The notes under the pieces were generated by a model, which saw only the letters and a program-made list of their open reading frames with translations, searched no databases and was not told the DNA's origin. From Neodontobutis hainanensis (lineage: Eukaryota > Chordata > Actinopteri > Gobiiformes > Odontobutidae), in assembly GCA_024349245.1 (NCBI GenBank), contig JALDNG010000016.1, positions 3,956,001 to 4,020,000 on the forward strand: DNA of 64,000 bases. The letters run 5' to 3'. How positions within the stretch are numbered: position 1 is the first letter of the stretch; each line of letters begins with the position of its first letter. Shown here piece by piece: positions 18,112 to 30,820 of this stretch. Made by a program: the position numbers and the translations under genes.

Positions 18112-18430
18112 CATGTGAAACATTGACCTCTGAACTCCAGCGGTGAATACAAGAGACTATCCAAGAATTCTAGGTATCTCATCCTCAGGACCATATCACA
18201 CACAAACAAGTCAGCTACCAAATCAAAGCATCAGTGGGCAAATATGAGGATTTGGAGTGGTACAGCCATGTGACCAGAAGTTACGGTCTTTCAAAGTCCA
18301 GTGAGGAAGAAGAACAGGCCAAAGAAGAAGAAATGGGTAGGCAACATTGCTGAGTGGACTTTGCCACAACTCACACTCGGAAGCAGTTCACAGCTCTATC
18401 ACATAATGCCTCTACAACCTAAAGGCTAAG
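18112..18430 (+). mobile_element. Decayed LINE remnant, reverse-transcriptase C-terminal region
   Basis: Translating the plus strand across several stops gives the usual non-LTR retrotransposon ending: TLTSELQR, then DHITHKQV, then KYEDLEWYSHVTRS, then a basic K/E-rich stretch. This matches the conserved LINE pattern ...tLtaeleRRIqafE...YkDhvTneeV...WyGHvtRs... found after the RT domain. Internal stops and frameshifts make it non-functional. The clade is not certain; RTE/L2-like families in fish share this ending. Confidence 0.6.
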
Positions 18431-21400
18431 GGAACCAACAACCCAACTCTTTCAATAGGATACTGTGGTCTTTTCAAATCCGCTCCAGAACCAAATCCAT
18501 CTTCTGTTTGCAGCTGCTACTATGTCACAAACACCAGATAGATGAGCCTCAATTCAAATGATGTAATTTCTTGTCATTTGTAGACTAGCACTTACAGTAT
18601 ATGGAAGTAATAAGTACCCAGGGCTATTCTAAGCACCACAGGATCAGTTATTTTTTTCAAGAACCACTATTAATTTTTAAAAAGTCAATTATGTTTCCAA
18701 TTTGGAGTCGAGGTATTCTTAGCATTTTGCAATGAGCTTAAACAAAAAGAAAATACACAACTTCCTGTTTCTGTTTTGGGTTACTGGAAACAGGATAGAA
18801 ATGACACATAAAAAGAGGTTGCCACAAAAAGCAGCCAGCGGTCCCCCCTTGTTATAAACTGTGGTTTAACTTTACCTGTTTTTATATGTGCACAAAAAAC
18901 ATGAATCAAAAGTCAAACATTGTTGCAATGACTATAGGACCAAATACAACACATTGGCATCCATGTGAAAGTATATGGGTTGCCATGGACACCCATCTGT
19001 ATTTAATGATGACATGTTGACCTGCAGAATCCTAATGGAGCATAAATCTCTTCAAGGAGGAGGGTAACAATCTTGACAAGCTTTATGAGAAAAAACAATG
19101 ACTGAACATATGAACACAGCAGTCATCCATCAAGCCGTACAGAAGGCACATGTGTCAATGCAGTGGGCCTACAAGTAGATCACAAGAAGTGCTGAAATCT
19201 GATGATTTAGATGCATAGATTTCAAATGCTTTACCAGAGTGGATACACACAGTGCAATGTTAAGGCACATTCAATGAGCAACAAATCAGAAATAGTATCT
19301 TATTAACTTTATGCTGTGTTTAAAAAGTCACCATTAAGTTACTACAGTACCACAGACACTTTAATGATGGGGACCACGGGTTTTCTTCACCTTCCAACTT
19401 CTGTAACTCTTTTACCAGCATTTGCATTTGCTGAACATCTTATGTTATTTTCTCATTATGTTGCCAGCACTGGGTATTGTAACATTTTACCACTACAGTC
19501 TTCTTATAATCGGCCTGTATCTGGATCCATAGCATTTTGGTAGCTCGTTCTCTTCTCTCCTTTGACGGCATGTCAGATTTTGAACTTGTTATATCCAGTC
19601 AGTACTATGCACTTCTGTAATGTATGCCCGCCATTGCACAATCTGCCGATCAGTATGCTTAGTCTGCATCTAGGGTCCTGGTGTGTTATACTTCTTATGG
19701 ACTCAACTTACTTAGAGCTTGTTCCTTGACTACCTTTTTAGCTGTCAGACATTTCTTCGATTATTTTTTTGTGGTACACAGTTAGCAGGGAGCAAGGGTT
19801 TATCTTCCAATATGCGGATTCTTGTTCCTTAGTGGGCTTCTGCTGCCTGACATTTTCAAGCACTTGGGGCAACCTTCTTTATGTTCTCTGATGCTCAGTC
19901 CTTGACCTCCTCCCTTTCGCTTAGTGTACAGTTTCAGCGTGATGACTTTGGGATGATACCCTCTCTGCATTGTAGGGACCTTTAGTTAGCTTCTTATACC
20001 AGCGGGGTGTCTGATGACTAGAAGTTTAGATCTGAAAAGTCCAGACGTTCTTCCTCCCAGTCAGCTAACATCTCAGGACTTGCCTTCCTCTCTGTAGGTA
20101 TTTGACTGTTGTTTTTTACTGACACTGATATCTGCAATATGTTACAATGCTGGTCCTTAATAAAACATTGGCACACTGAATTTTTGAGATTCTTCACTCA
20201 AATCTAACTGCTCTACTTTTACAAGATCAAAATAGCTTCAGTTTTGACTGACAGACAGCTAATCTGGGTATTTATAGACCACTGGCAATAATTTGATAAT
20301 GCAATTGTATTTGTTCACGTTTGTAGAGAAGGAAGAAATCCAAGAAAATATTCAGATTTTTCTGAGACAAATGCCTTTTAAGGGTAAACACCTACTGTCT
20401 AAAGCTAAAACATTGACATATACCATTAGATATATAAATCTTTCTGTTTTCTGCATCCAATTGTCACATTAAGTTGGACATGTCAATTGAAATTTAACAA
20501 AAGCGTTTTAAAATTCCCATGTATGCAATGACATTATGAGATAAACAGAGCTATTCTTTGATGAGGGTAAGAAGATGCTTCAGACAGCACTTTGCAGCTG
20601 AGCCAGATGAACACAGCCACAGGAAAAGCCATGTAGGAGTGTTAAGATGGCTGCCAGACTACAAATGTGCTTTTTTTTTGCCAGCAATAAAGCTTAAAGC
20701 AACCCCTGCTAAGACAAAGCTTCTCAGAGGCCACAAATACATTTTTCTCTAACTCTTTTTCAAGTAATATATCTGCAGAGGTGATATTTATTACAACTAT
20801 AGCCCACTGCATCTCAACCAAGACCAGTGATTAGGGAGTCCCTTTGTTCAGTATATAGAGTACATTTTACAAGACAACATGTCTTGTTGTCTGTACTGTA
20901 AATATATCACCACCCACTATACCTACAGCACTACTCGTATATACGGAAAGCAATGTGGTTTGCATCGGAAATGGCGCATACCACTTTTGCCAATCCAACG
21001 GCACGTTATACTTTATCAACCAAAAAACAACTCTGAATAAATAAAAAAGTGCCATGTATCAAAATGATATTCCATAATATGAAAAGATATTTTTCCAAGC
21101 AACAAAGAAAATTAAAATAAATGGACCCAAAACAAAACACTTATGATTCTATAAGCAGTTTTTTTTCTGTGTGAGTTACATTTTGATCACTTGTAATGTG
21201 TATTGAATCAACAAACAGTATTTTTTCAATTTGTATTAGAAAAAGCTCATTTTCTTACCACAACACCTCAACTTAATCACAAGCAAAGCCAAAAGACCAG
21301 GGACGAATTTGGGCTGACATATTCATCATCTACACATCATCTAGTATGTTCTTTTGTCTGGAGTAGAAACACACGCATAATGGGGGGTGGCACACACTTA

Positions 21401-21689
21401 TAAGTTGTCATGTCAAACAATCTAGGATTTTTTTAGGAATTTGGATTGCAAACAAAAAGTCTTGTGTAATAATGTAATGTCTGTCAGTCAGTGGGCAGTG
21501 TAAAATCACATTGTAGATGTCACACACACCTGGATGCCTTGTGGTGTTCACAGGAATGTAGTGTCAAGGACAGTGCTATAGTACAAAGGTTGGTAAGGTG
21601 ATAGAGGAGGGAGCAATAGCGTTCAACTGTACACATCATCTGTTATTGACTCCAACTAGTCCTTGACATGTAGGTTGAACTTTGTTGTT
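18431..21689. other. Gene-free stretch
   Basis: No coding or RNA gene is recognised. It is AT-rich single-copy sequence. The short open frame near 19316-19543 has no recognisable homology. Confidence 0.5.
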
Positions 21690-21960
21690 GAGCCTCCCCC
21701 TAACACATCTGTTGACCCGGTTTGGGTGTTGGAGATTGGGGGTTTGTATCCACTTGGGTCCAACTCCAGCCACAGTCTATCTGTGCCGGTCCCAAGCTCA
21801 GGTAGATGGAGAGGGATGCGTCAGGAAGGGCATCTGGCGTAAAGACATTGCCAAGCTCCTCATCTGAACTACTTCACTGTGGCGACCCCCAGATGGTGGT
21901 AACTAGTGTTCACACCTGTGAGTGGGGGCTGGTGCCAACTGCAAATAAAGCTGGCATTGT
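21690..21960 (+). mobile_element. 3' tail of a high-copy teleost LINE-type repeat
   Basis: The motifs gtgccggtcccaagctcagg, gcgtcaggaagggcatctgg, cactgtggcgaccccca and the following text are the familiar 3'-end signature of a non-LTR repeat dispersed through teleost genomes. No coding part is retained. Family assignment is from memory of the motif and is uncertain. Confidence 0.5.
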
Positions 21961-23179
21961 GATTAATGTACTGTTTAAAAGAAACAAGACATTTTTATTT
22001 TTAAAGACTGATTTGTGGCTGATGGATATGATACAGTAATGACAAATTCTTAATCATGCAACATCAGTCTAGGCCTTTTAAACTGTAACAGCAAAGGGAT
22101 CTCAATAAGCACCATGTATCTTAATCATAAAGTATCTCCCATTTTAACACGTTCCAATAAAGTAAATGTTGTAAATTCTTATGTCATAAATTAAGAAGCA
22201 GTACAGTTATTAAAAGAAACCACTTCTGTTGGACACTCAGGTAAAAGAGAAAAACACACAAAATGCATAAAACCTTTTAAAATAAAATGTAATGTCTTGA
22301 TCTTGTAATAAATGTCTTGTCCTTGGATAAATGTGTTAATTTACTAAGGAGTCACACTTTCACTGAACTGTTGGCACTGTCCAGTGCACACTGCTGTGAA
22401 AACCACACCATATTCAACCAAATGGGTTCAAAAATATGGCTAAAGATACAGGTAGTGGTCAGTATTTGGTTTGTTTAGTATTTGGCTAAATAGTCAGCAA
22501 CACAGTTCACATAAACAGATATAACTCTGTATATATATATTATATATAATATATAATAATAATTGTAATGGCACTTCCATTTTACATTATATGTGCATTA
22601 TAAATGAAAAAATATATACCTGACACTAGAACATAAATAAATAATTAAGAAATTACATTAAAAAATATATTTCTAATATAGTATGACAATGCACTATATT
22701 GCACATTCATTATCATTGGAGTCTCAGCCTAAAGCATGGTATTAAATACACATTTAAACAAAATAAAGGTTACCTTAAAAGCTGTCTGATAAAGTTTACA
22801 GTACATTTAGAGATATGCATGTTAATCAACAACACCTGCATTTCCATATAACAATAGAATAGATTTCTAAATAGTTTGGTGACTGTCCTGAGAAGTTGGG
22901 GTGGGGTGGGTGGAGAGAAGGGGTGTTGCTCAATTAGCTCGACGGCGCTAAACGCAAAGCTAACAAACAAATGAGCTGAGTCCTTCACGGCGACAGTGAT
23001 GTTGAAATGACAGTTATTGGAACATATGAGGACCTTAACCAAACAGTTTAAATTAAAGTTCAAACAGCTGCAGAAAGTCGAGGCTTCAGCTCCAGACGCA
23101 CAGCATTCTCATCATCAGCTCACCGCGGAGACTACACTAAAAAAAAACTGTAAATGTTCACACATCCCCAAGAGTAACA
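21961..23179. other. Gene-free AT-rich stretch
   Basis: Contains an AT-only palindromic run near 22531-22563 (alternating TA/ATA). No gene or named repeat was recognised. Confidence 0.5.
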
Positions 23180-23244
23180 GGGCACTCCGGACTTGACACT
23201 AGGAGTGCCCCCCCCCAACTTTCACATCCAGAAAGTTGGGGGGG
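23180..23244. repeat. Two abutting perfect hairpins with C-rich/G-rich arms
   Basis: Hairpin 1 pairs gggcactcc (23180-23188) with ggagtgccc (23202-23210). Hairpin 2 pairs cccccccaactttc (23210-23223) with gaaagttggggggg (23231-23244) over a 7-nt loop. A tandem tcagtggatg follows at 23247-23266. The nested symmetry suggests the core of a small palindromic mobile element, but no terminal target duplication was identified. Confidence 0.7.
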
Positions 23245-23266
23245 TCTCAGTGGATGTCAGTGGATG

Positions 23267-26200
23267 TGTGAAAGTGGGTTTAGCTGTCCACTCAAATCAT
23301 TGGGGGAAATTTAAAATAACCACGTTTTTTTCTAATCAAATTACTGTATTTATTCGATTAATCGTTTTAGCCGTACTACTTGTATTTTTAAATATCCATA
23401 AATACTCCTCATCACAGTCCTTGGAAGTGGAGAGTAGGAATAATTGTAATTTTCTTCAGTGGACTGAATGGAGGAGCAAGTTTGTGCCAATAAAACCGCT
23501 ACGCCCTGTTCTCCTGGTCTTTGCTCACTGCACACTGTTGCCTTTGCCCTTTTAAGCTGACGCTTTGAATCCAAAAGCACTTTGTCACACCTTATCTCCA
23601 TTTCAATATATTGAATGTGTGGAGTGCCTGCGTGTGTGACCATACATTAGTAAATCATCATGCATTAGTGAGCATCGGCATTAAAAATTATTTAATACAT
23701 ACAATACATGTCTACATTAATACATTGACTCACACGTTCTCATTTATGCATGTATGCAGGGGAATCTATATGCATTTATGTATTGCATATAATTATTTGT
23801 ATGAGTGTGTGTAGTATATTGAGAAATCTCACAGGACAAAATAGAAAAGGAAAGCTTGCTATGACATTGTTAACCCTAGCACAGCACTAACAGTGAAATT
23901 GTGGTAATTACCTCCCCTGGTGTTTTCATTGCAGACCTTCTAAATCAACTTATTACCTTTAGCTTTTTGCTCATACATCCTGTTTTATCCTCATATGAGG
24001 CAAAACTATTTTCAATAGTATGTAAAAGCCATAAGGATTAAGTGTGTGTGTGTATATACAATTTTAAAAAGCATTAACAGTACAATAAAATTGTTCCTTC
24101 TGCACATGGATGGCTCATTTACAAAAACACAAACACTAAAAGTTTACAGAAGGTAAGTGTGTTATTGAACTACAATGTTTAAAAGCTGTGTCTCTGAAAC
24201 ATTAACAGTTGTAGTGGCAATAGGCACAGCTTGTATGTCATCTCAAAATGTATTAACCCTAATCAGTAGTTTAGCTACAACACTATTTGTTCATGTACAT
24301 GCATGCTAACGACAAGCAAGACTGAAACCCAGTTGTCCTCTTTTTTCACTCAAGTTCACATAAACTAAATTGTTAAAATTTTTCAAAAGTTTCAAATTGC
24401 CAGCATTTTATTCCACAGTGATTGTTCAAAAATTGACCACACAATGTTCCCAACCAAAGACTAACAACAACACACCCCACCTTGAAGTCATTTAGTTCAT
24501 TCCATTTCAGGTATCAGTAAATGGTAAATGTCCAACCAAATCTTTTTATCCAGATAACAAGGATTAAGTTTAAAGTATTATAAACTTTCGAGGCAATCTT
24601 TCAATAGCAATCTTCTGTTCCCTGTTGACTGACCCATTACAGTATACAGAAAGAGTTAAGTGACTGAGTCTGTGGTGGTTTAGTGAACAGCGAACAGCTC
24701 AGAGGAGAATTTCTACAGACACCTGTCACCCAAAGTCACCACATGCTTAACAATTTAGAGCACAGACTTAATCACAGAGTTGGTAAAGTTGTAAACAGAG
24801 GTTTCTTTTTTATTCGATAGAAAAGTCTGTTCTGGTGCTGCTACACAAAATACACTTCCCCTCCCAAAAAGAATTTTAACATTATTTTTCCATGTCTCAA
24901 TTCAATCTCTTCAAAGAGTTCTTGTCCTGTATACAAAGACAAGAGGCAAAGGGTGAGCCACCTTTAGTTTTTAAACAGTTGGCGGTCATCCTTTAGTGTG
25001 GTGCCTAACACTTTGTGCTTTTGTCTCCCTGACTGCCCCCCAAGGTCCCTCATTAGGCCCATTTTGTTGCCTGTCTTCTCGAGTGTGCTGCCTGTGCAAA
25101 GCCTGGTAGCAACTGCTCCACAACACAAAAGAAATAGGACGGGAGAGAAGGCAGTCGATGGCCTCCAGTCTTTTATGAGGGCCTTGACAACACTGCATGG
25201 GCTTATTACTAACATCATCAGTCCTGGTCAGAAATGAGACTTTCAAAAGCAGGAGCACGCAGGAGGAAAAAAGAGGTGCCAGGGGACAGATCTGCACTGA
25301 ATATAACAATTTAGACTCTGCAGAGTACACGTGTGTCTGAGAGGTTCTGGGATCTTTCTTTGCGAGAGCATTACTCTTGTTAGTTCAGGAGAATGCAGCT
25401 TCTTGGCCAAAAAAAGAAATTTGTAGTCTATTCTGGTCTTTTAAAAATGTTAAAAGTTGGCTGAAGGTTTTGCTTTGTCGATTGATTAATTTCTGGAAGC
25501 TCAAATTTGACAGTTCTGTTTTAGTCATTTGGTTTAGATGCGGTCGTTGGTATAGTCTAATATGGTTTTTAACTGGTACCAGGGACCAACCACAAAGCCC
25601 AGTCTGACTGAACCAGGACTGAAGCAAAACAAAACTAGGACTAATCTAGAACCAAAACCAAATAAAAGACAGCACTAAAAATACACAAAACCACTAAATG
25701 TGGATTAATTACGCAGTGTTGTAACTGTTGCATTGACCATTGTGTAAGGGGACTCCCTCTGCACAAAATTCAGTCATGGAAGTTAAACAGCCTACTCCAC
25801 TCCTGTACACTCTTACGCATAAATGGTCATTCCAGTTTTGTTCAAAGCATTATGTACTTTACAATGCCAGTTCTTTGCTGTGTTTACACTGGGGTTTTAG
25901 AAGATATCAGATGCTGCAATTCAGGTCAGAGTTTATTCAAAATAATTCAGGGTTTCTTTTTTTAGAATAGGTGAACAAAAACATACTTTGTCTTTTATCT
26001 TCTGATTTGTTTAGTAAAATGAATGACATGTTACCCTCAATGACTAGTTCTAATGATTCAGCCTTTTATTAGAAAGCACCCTTTCTGAAGTGTAAATTTA
26101 GACAGATTTTTCAATTTTATTTTTTCTTTGTTTCTTTCTTTTCTTTGTTTTTATCAACAACTTTCTAATTGGATTCTATTTTTAGGTTTCTGCAAATAGT

Positions 26201-28954
26201 ATATTGTACAATAAAAGTTTATGGAAATATTTCCATGTAGCTACAACAAGCTATTTACCATTTATGACCTTGGCAATGCAAAATATGTCAGACATATAAA
26301 ATACCAGTTTGCTTTTAGTCAATACAAGCCGTACAATTAATTAATTAAAAGTGGGGCCAAAATTAAACATTTCAAACATATTAAATGTGTCATAACAATT
26401 TAAGACGCCTTTAAAAGTGATAGACTACATTGTGGTCCTGTGATGTTTTATGAGTAATGAGTGATTCAAACATCTTGAGTTTTCCTGGTGACATGACACT
26501 GCTTTAATTACAGTCAAATCTAATATTTAAATGCGCCTCCGCACTGCTCTTATTTACATAAGTAGGGTAAGTGTGCAAAGCTCTCATCGGATCTTAAGAA
26601 TCTGCTACTAATGTTTGATTAAGAAATCTGAGACCGTTGGCCAATGAGTAGGCTAAATGTGCTTTAAATGTTGACTGAAAACTTTCTAAGACACAGTGCT
26701 CTTTGAGGTTTAATTGCCGTAAAATGCCAGGTCTTAGAGAAATCTTGTGAGATGGAGCCAAAGCCACAATTGGACAGATAGTGAATAAAACAACCTTCTT
26801 TAAGCCTAATGTTGGCAAAGCAGATTAAAAAGAAGCTGTCAACAGTGAATTGCAGCAATGTTTTTACGTGAATTATTTTTTTATGACATATATATTTGCA
26901 GGTACATCCTCTGAATGAGTTATTGTTTGGCTTCCCTTCATCACGAGGAGATTGCCCCTCAAAAGCTGATTATGATCCTTGACCTCTGCGTGGAGGTAAA
27001 GAGACATTTCCCCTTGGAGCCACGGCACAACAACATAAGGCACTGCCATTCTCCAGTGAGGACTGAATGTGCTGCGCATATGGGCGCACATTGGTCACGT
27101 GCCGCTCGTTTTATTATTCAGCCTGATGGGAGAGTCCCAGGAGGGATCTGTTTCATCACAAGCCACGTACACCATCCACTTGACTTGGTGCGCGGAGATC
27201 TTATTTTGAAGGGAAGACAAATGGAGGAAATCAAAGACATTCCTGTGTCCCCCTTCCTGCCTCTTAGCTCCTCTGTGCCTTATTGGCGTATATTACTTTG
27301 GAACAATCCCGCTGATATATATTTAGTCTTGCAATGTGCTTATCAGTCTCCACAGGATATGCTAATGTTCGTTCGGTGCATGGTCGAGGAATGCCTTTTA
27401 TATTTAGTTTACCTAATATCTGCCCGTCATTGTTTCTTTCAACACAGTCTACAAGAACTTTTCAGAAACATTTAAAACTAAAACAAGAGTATGTAATGTC
27501 AATTTGATGGTTTACTGACACGAAAGAGACATAACTCATAGAAAACTCCAATGTTTAATTCTGAGTGGGGTGGCATGCTACTGTTTTGCTAGAATACCTG
27601 GTAGAGTAATAGACATTTGTACATAAACTTTTGCTGAAGGCCAAATAGTTCTTTCATAACTTTGACAAATATCTACTACTACTACTAACTAGTACGTCCA
27701 AAAATAATAGAACGTGAGTAAGGAAGCGCTTTAATATTCTGCATATCTCTATTTCAGAAAAATGGTGATCCATCCAATTTGGACATTCAGGCTAGTCTCT
27801 CCTCATTTTTTGCTCTATTTCTCACCATCCCTCTCTTTCTGTGTGTTGATGTTTCTCTGACTGTGACACTGACTCCTGATTTCTTTTTTGTCTTGCTCAC
27901 AAGCAGCCAGTAGAGGAGGAGTGTGGCAAGACTATATGATTATTTATCCAGGGAAAAAAGGGTGCCTTTCCACTCACTCAGCAGTTGACAGTTTTTCTAT
28001 CAGTCATTCAATTCAATACCACTCCCTCCTCCATTCGCACACTCTTCCTCTGGGATTTTGGAGCCAGATAACTGTGATAATGATATAGCTTGACTCTTCC
28101 TTAACTTTTAATTCACTTTTACATTTAAGACTATTCACAATTCCTCTTCAGATGTTAGCAACAGATGTAGCTTTGTGTCTTGAGTGTAAATATGAATACA
28201 ATTTTCTTATACATGCAAATTTCCAGACTCTGTTTCCCACTAGTCCATTACAAACCAAATTGATATTATGCAAATAGAGATTCCAAATGAGCATAAGGGA
28301 TGAATGTAGTACTGTTGGGATGGAGCCGGGCTGGCAGCAGTATGAATTAATTGCGTCCTGGCATGTGAGGCCAGAGGAAGCGGCAGTAGGAGGGGGTTTT
28401 ATTCCTCTCGGTGCAGCCCGGAGCTCCATGGGAGTTTCAGATCTGGTGATTAGGTTGTGGGGTCAAGCTACTCAGAGAAAGTCTCCTGAGGAAGCGCTGA
28501 CGGCGTGTTTCTCCGCTTTGCTAGGAGAAGGGGCCTGAGATTTTTCCAATGTGGCTACAGATGCAGATAGTCGCACAGTACAAAAGATGAGAAAACTTCA
28601 AGGTCTTTTGATCAGGTTTTTATTGTTTCATTGTAAGTACAACAGCATGGATGCTTCTCACTCAAGGCTAAAAGTTGGCTTGCTAGAAGTAATCGCATGT
28701 TTGTTCAGCCTGCTTTCACCCAGTGCACAAAGTGGGTATAATTAATCAGCTGTACAATTTATGCACACAGAATAAGACATTATGACTTTCCCAGTTGCCT
28801 CCAACAACCTCCTGACCTCCATAAAAAATAATGGTTGGTTGAGTATAATTACAAATAACAGCCTGCAGGAAGTCTATAAAGGGTCCTTTCTAGAGAAATG
28901 TCTCACAACATTCCAGCAATAGCTAATACCAAAAGCAATTGTCACTTTTTTTTT
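23267..28954. other. Gene-free stretch with a long open frame and GC-richer island
   Basis: Nothing is assignable to a known protein. The island 26880-27480 is GC-richer than its surroundings and carries an unbroken plus-strand frame of 186 codons (26915-27475) without family resemblance. Another balanced, repeat-free island lies at 28280-28540. Both could be conserved non-coding sequence. The remainder is AT-rich. Confidence 0.45.
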
Positions 28955-29036
28955 TAAATGGGCAAATGACCCAAGCAGGAATTGAACCCTGGTCACCTGA
29001 GTATATGGTACGCACTGTAAGTGAGCCACTGAGCCC
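28955..29036 (-). repeat. tRNA-derived (SINE-like) fragment
   Basis: Read on the minus strand it begins GGGGCTCAGTGGCTCA, a box-A-like tract (plus strand 29021-29035). About 35 nt later comes GGTTCAATTCC, a good box B (28978-28988). It ends in an A/T-rich run. Spacing and boxes resemble the tRNA-like head of a SINE rather than a functional tRNA: the acceptor ends do not pair and no anticodon arm is convincing. Confidence 0.45.
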
Positions 29037-29854
29037 CCTCCCCACTAATGTCACTTTTAATTTCATTTTACGTGATGGATTTTCAGAATATGACATTCAA
29101 TTAAAATACAATGGCCCTCATTTATCAAACATTTCAGCATTAATCAATATAAACGTGGGCATTCAGTATGCTCAAATCCCACGCCAGGTCAGGAGGTGGT
29201 CTTAATATACGCAAGTTTAAAGTCAACAAAACCATTATTTAGAACTAACAACGCATTGGCACTTTGAAAATATTACATTTTACACTTCTCTGTAACAATA
29301 GTTTAGCATTTTATATATTTTAAGGGCCATGTGCAGCACGAGCTTTCAAATGAGTGTGTGGGTATTATCGATACAGTCTATAACATAGCAATCTGTTTAT
29401 TTTGTCAAAATAGCAGTAAATTTTGCAAAAACACCCACATGTTATTAGACAACCCGGGAAAAGAGAAGTTTAACAATTATAATATGATGCGCAACGGCCA
29501 CTTACCAAGAGCCGCGCTCCCTATTTCATGCACCCCGCTGTGGCTGCAGACTAAGTTTGCTTTGTGGGAAAAGGGTGTTTGCTGTAGGCTAGAAGTTCAC
29601 TCTGTAACAGACCTGTCTATATTTTCTCTTTTCCTTCTTAGGGAAAATGGACGTTGCAAAAGGGCAAAAGTTCATTCACTATGATAAGTCTCGGACTCAG
29701 CAGGTTCGCCCCGCTGCCTCCACTGAGGCTGGATTGTGGCAACTAGCAACGCTGTGGCTCGATCTAGGACTCTGTATGTTTATTGTTTAACGTAGTATTG
29801 TTTTTGCCTTAAAATAAGAGTTATGAGAACATGTAACTATACTTAAATATGTAC
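29037..29854. other. Gene-free stretch, possible left part of an interrupted MITE
   Basis: The motif ggccctcatttatcaaac at 29114-29131 is a motif I associate with dispersed repeats in fish. A related gatttatcaacag occurs at about 30869, beyond the Rex3 copy. Apart from this I see nothing in the stretch. Confidence 0.3.
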
Positions 29855-30820
29855 TCCATCCACTTTCTTCCACTTATCCGGGGCCGGGTTGTGGGGTCAG
29901 ACGTCTAAGCAGAGACGCTCCGGCCAGCTCTTCCTTGGTCTTCCCTGGGGCCACCTCCCGGTGGGACATGCCCAGAACATCTCCCCAGGGGGGCATCCAG
30001 GAACAAATATGGAGGAGCAGTGGCTCTACTCTGAGCTCCTCCCAAGTGCCCGAGCTCCTCACCTTATCTCTAAGGGAGCGCCCAGCCACCCTGCAGAGGC
30101 AACACTGTTCGGTCGCCTGTATCCTGAATCTTGTCCTTTCGGTAATGACCCACAGCTCATGACCATAGGTGAGAGTAGGAATGTAGATCAAATGGTAAAT
30201 TGAGAGCTTTGCCTTACAGCTTAGCTCTGTCTTCACCACAACAGATCGGTACATTGACAACATCACTGCAAAGCTGCACCAATCCGTCTGTCAATTTTCT
30301 GTTCCCTCCTTCCCTCACTATTGAACAAGACCCCAAGATACTGTAACTCCTCCACTTGAGGCAGGAGTTCTCCACCAACCTAAATAGGACAAACCACCCA
30401 ATTCCGGCTGAGATTCCACCCTGGAGAGGGTATAAAGCTTCCAAGACAGGGACAAAAATCGCATTGTTGCTCCTGAAGCTGTAATTCGACTATTGGTCAA
30501 ATTCTCTTCTCCATTACCCTGGTATAAACTTACCCAGGGAGGCTGAGGAGTGTGATCCCTCTGTAGTTGGAACACAACTTCAGGTCCCCATTCTTAAAAA
30601 GAGGCACTACCCGCCGTTCTGCCAGTCCAGAGGTACTGTCCCCAAATGCCACATGTTGTTGCAGAGGCGTGTCAGCCAAGACAGCCCCACAACATCCAGA
30701 GACTTGAGGTACTCAGTTGTATCTGATCCACCCTCCGTGCCCTGCCACCGAGGAGCTGTAACTTCAGCTTGGGTGATGAGCACTTGGCCTCTAATTCCTC
30801 AGACGTGGACGTGGAGGTGG
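29855..30820 (-). mobile_element. Rex3 (RTE-clade LINE) 3' portion, internally deleted
   Basis: Minus-strand translation of 29874-30266 gives the post-RT region of Rex3: YRSVVVKTELSCKAKLSIY, then PTLTYGHELWVITERTR, then VRSSGTWEELRVEPLLLHI. The element ends at about 29855 with the ccatcc-type (GATG-repeat) terminus typical of Rex3. Upstream RT-domain sequence continues to about 30820. An internal deletion is seen near 30415-30422, where the text jumps from the post-catalytic region directly to an earlier RT segment, so the catalytic FADD block is missing. Stops and frame changes make it inactive. Rex3 is a non-LTR retrotransposon active in many teleost lineages. Confidence 0.85.

Noticed and set aside
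28955..29036. Functional tRNA gene
   Set aside because: Box A and B are present, but the acceptor stem does not pair and no anticodon arm is convincing; better explained as a SINE-like fragment.
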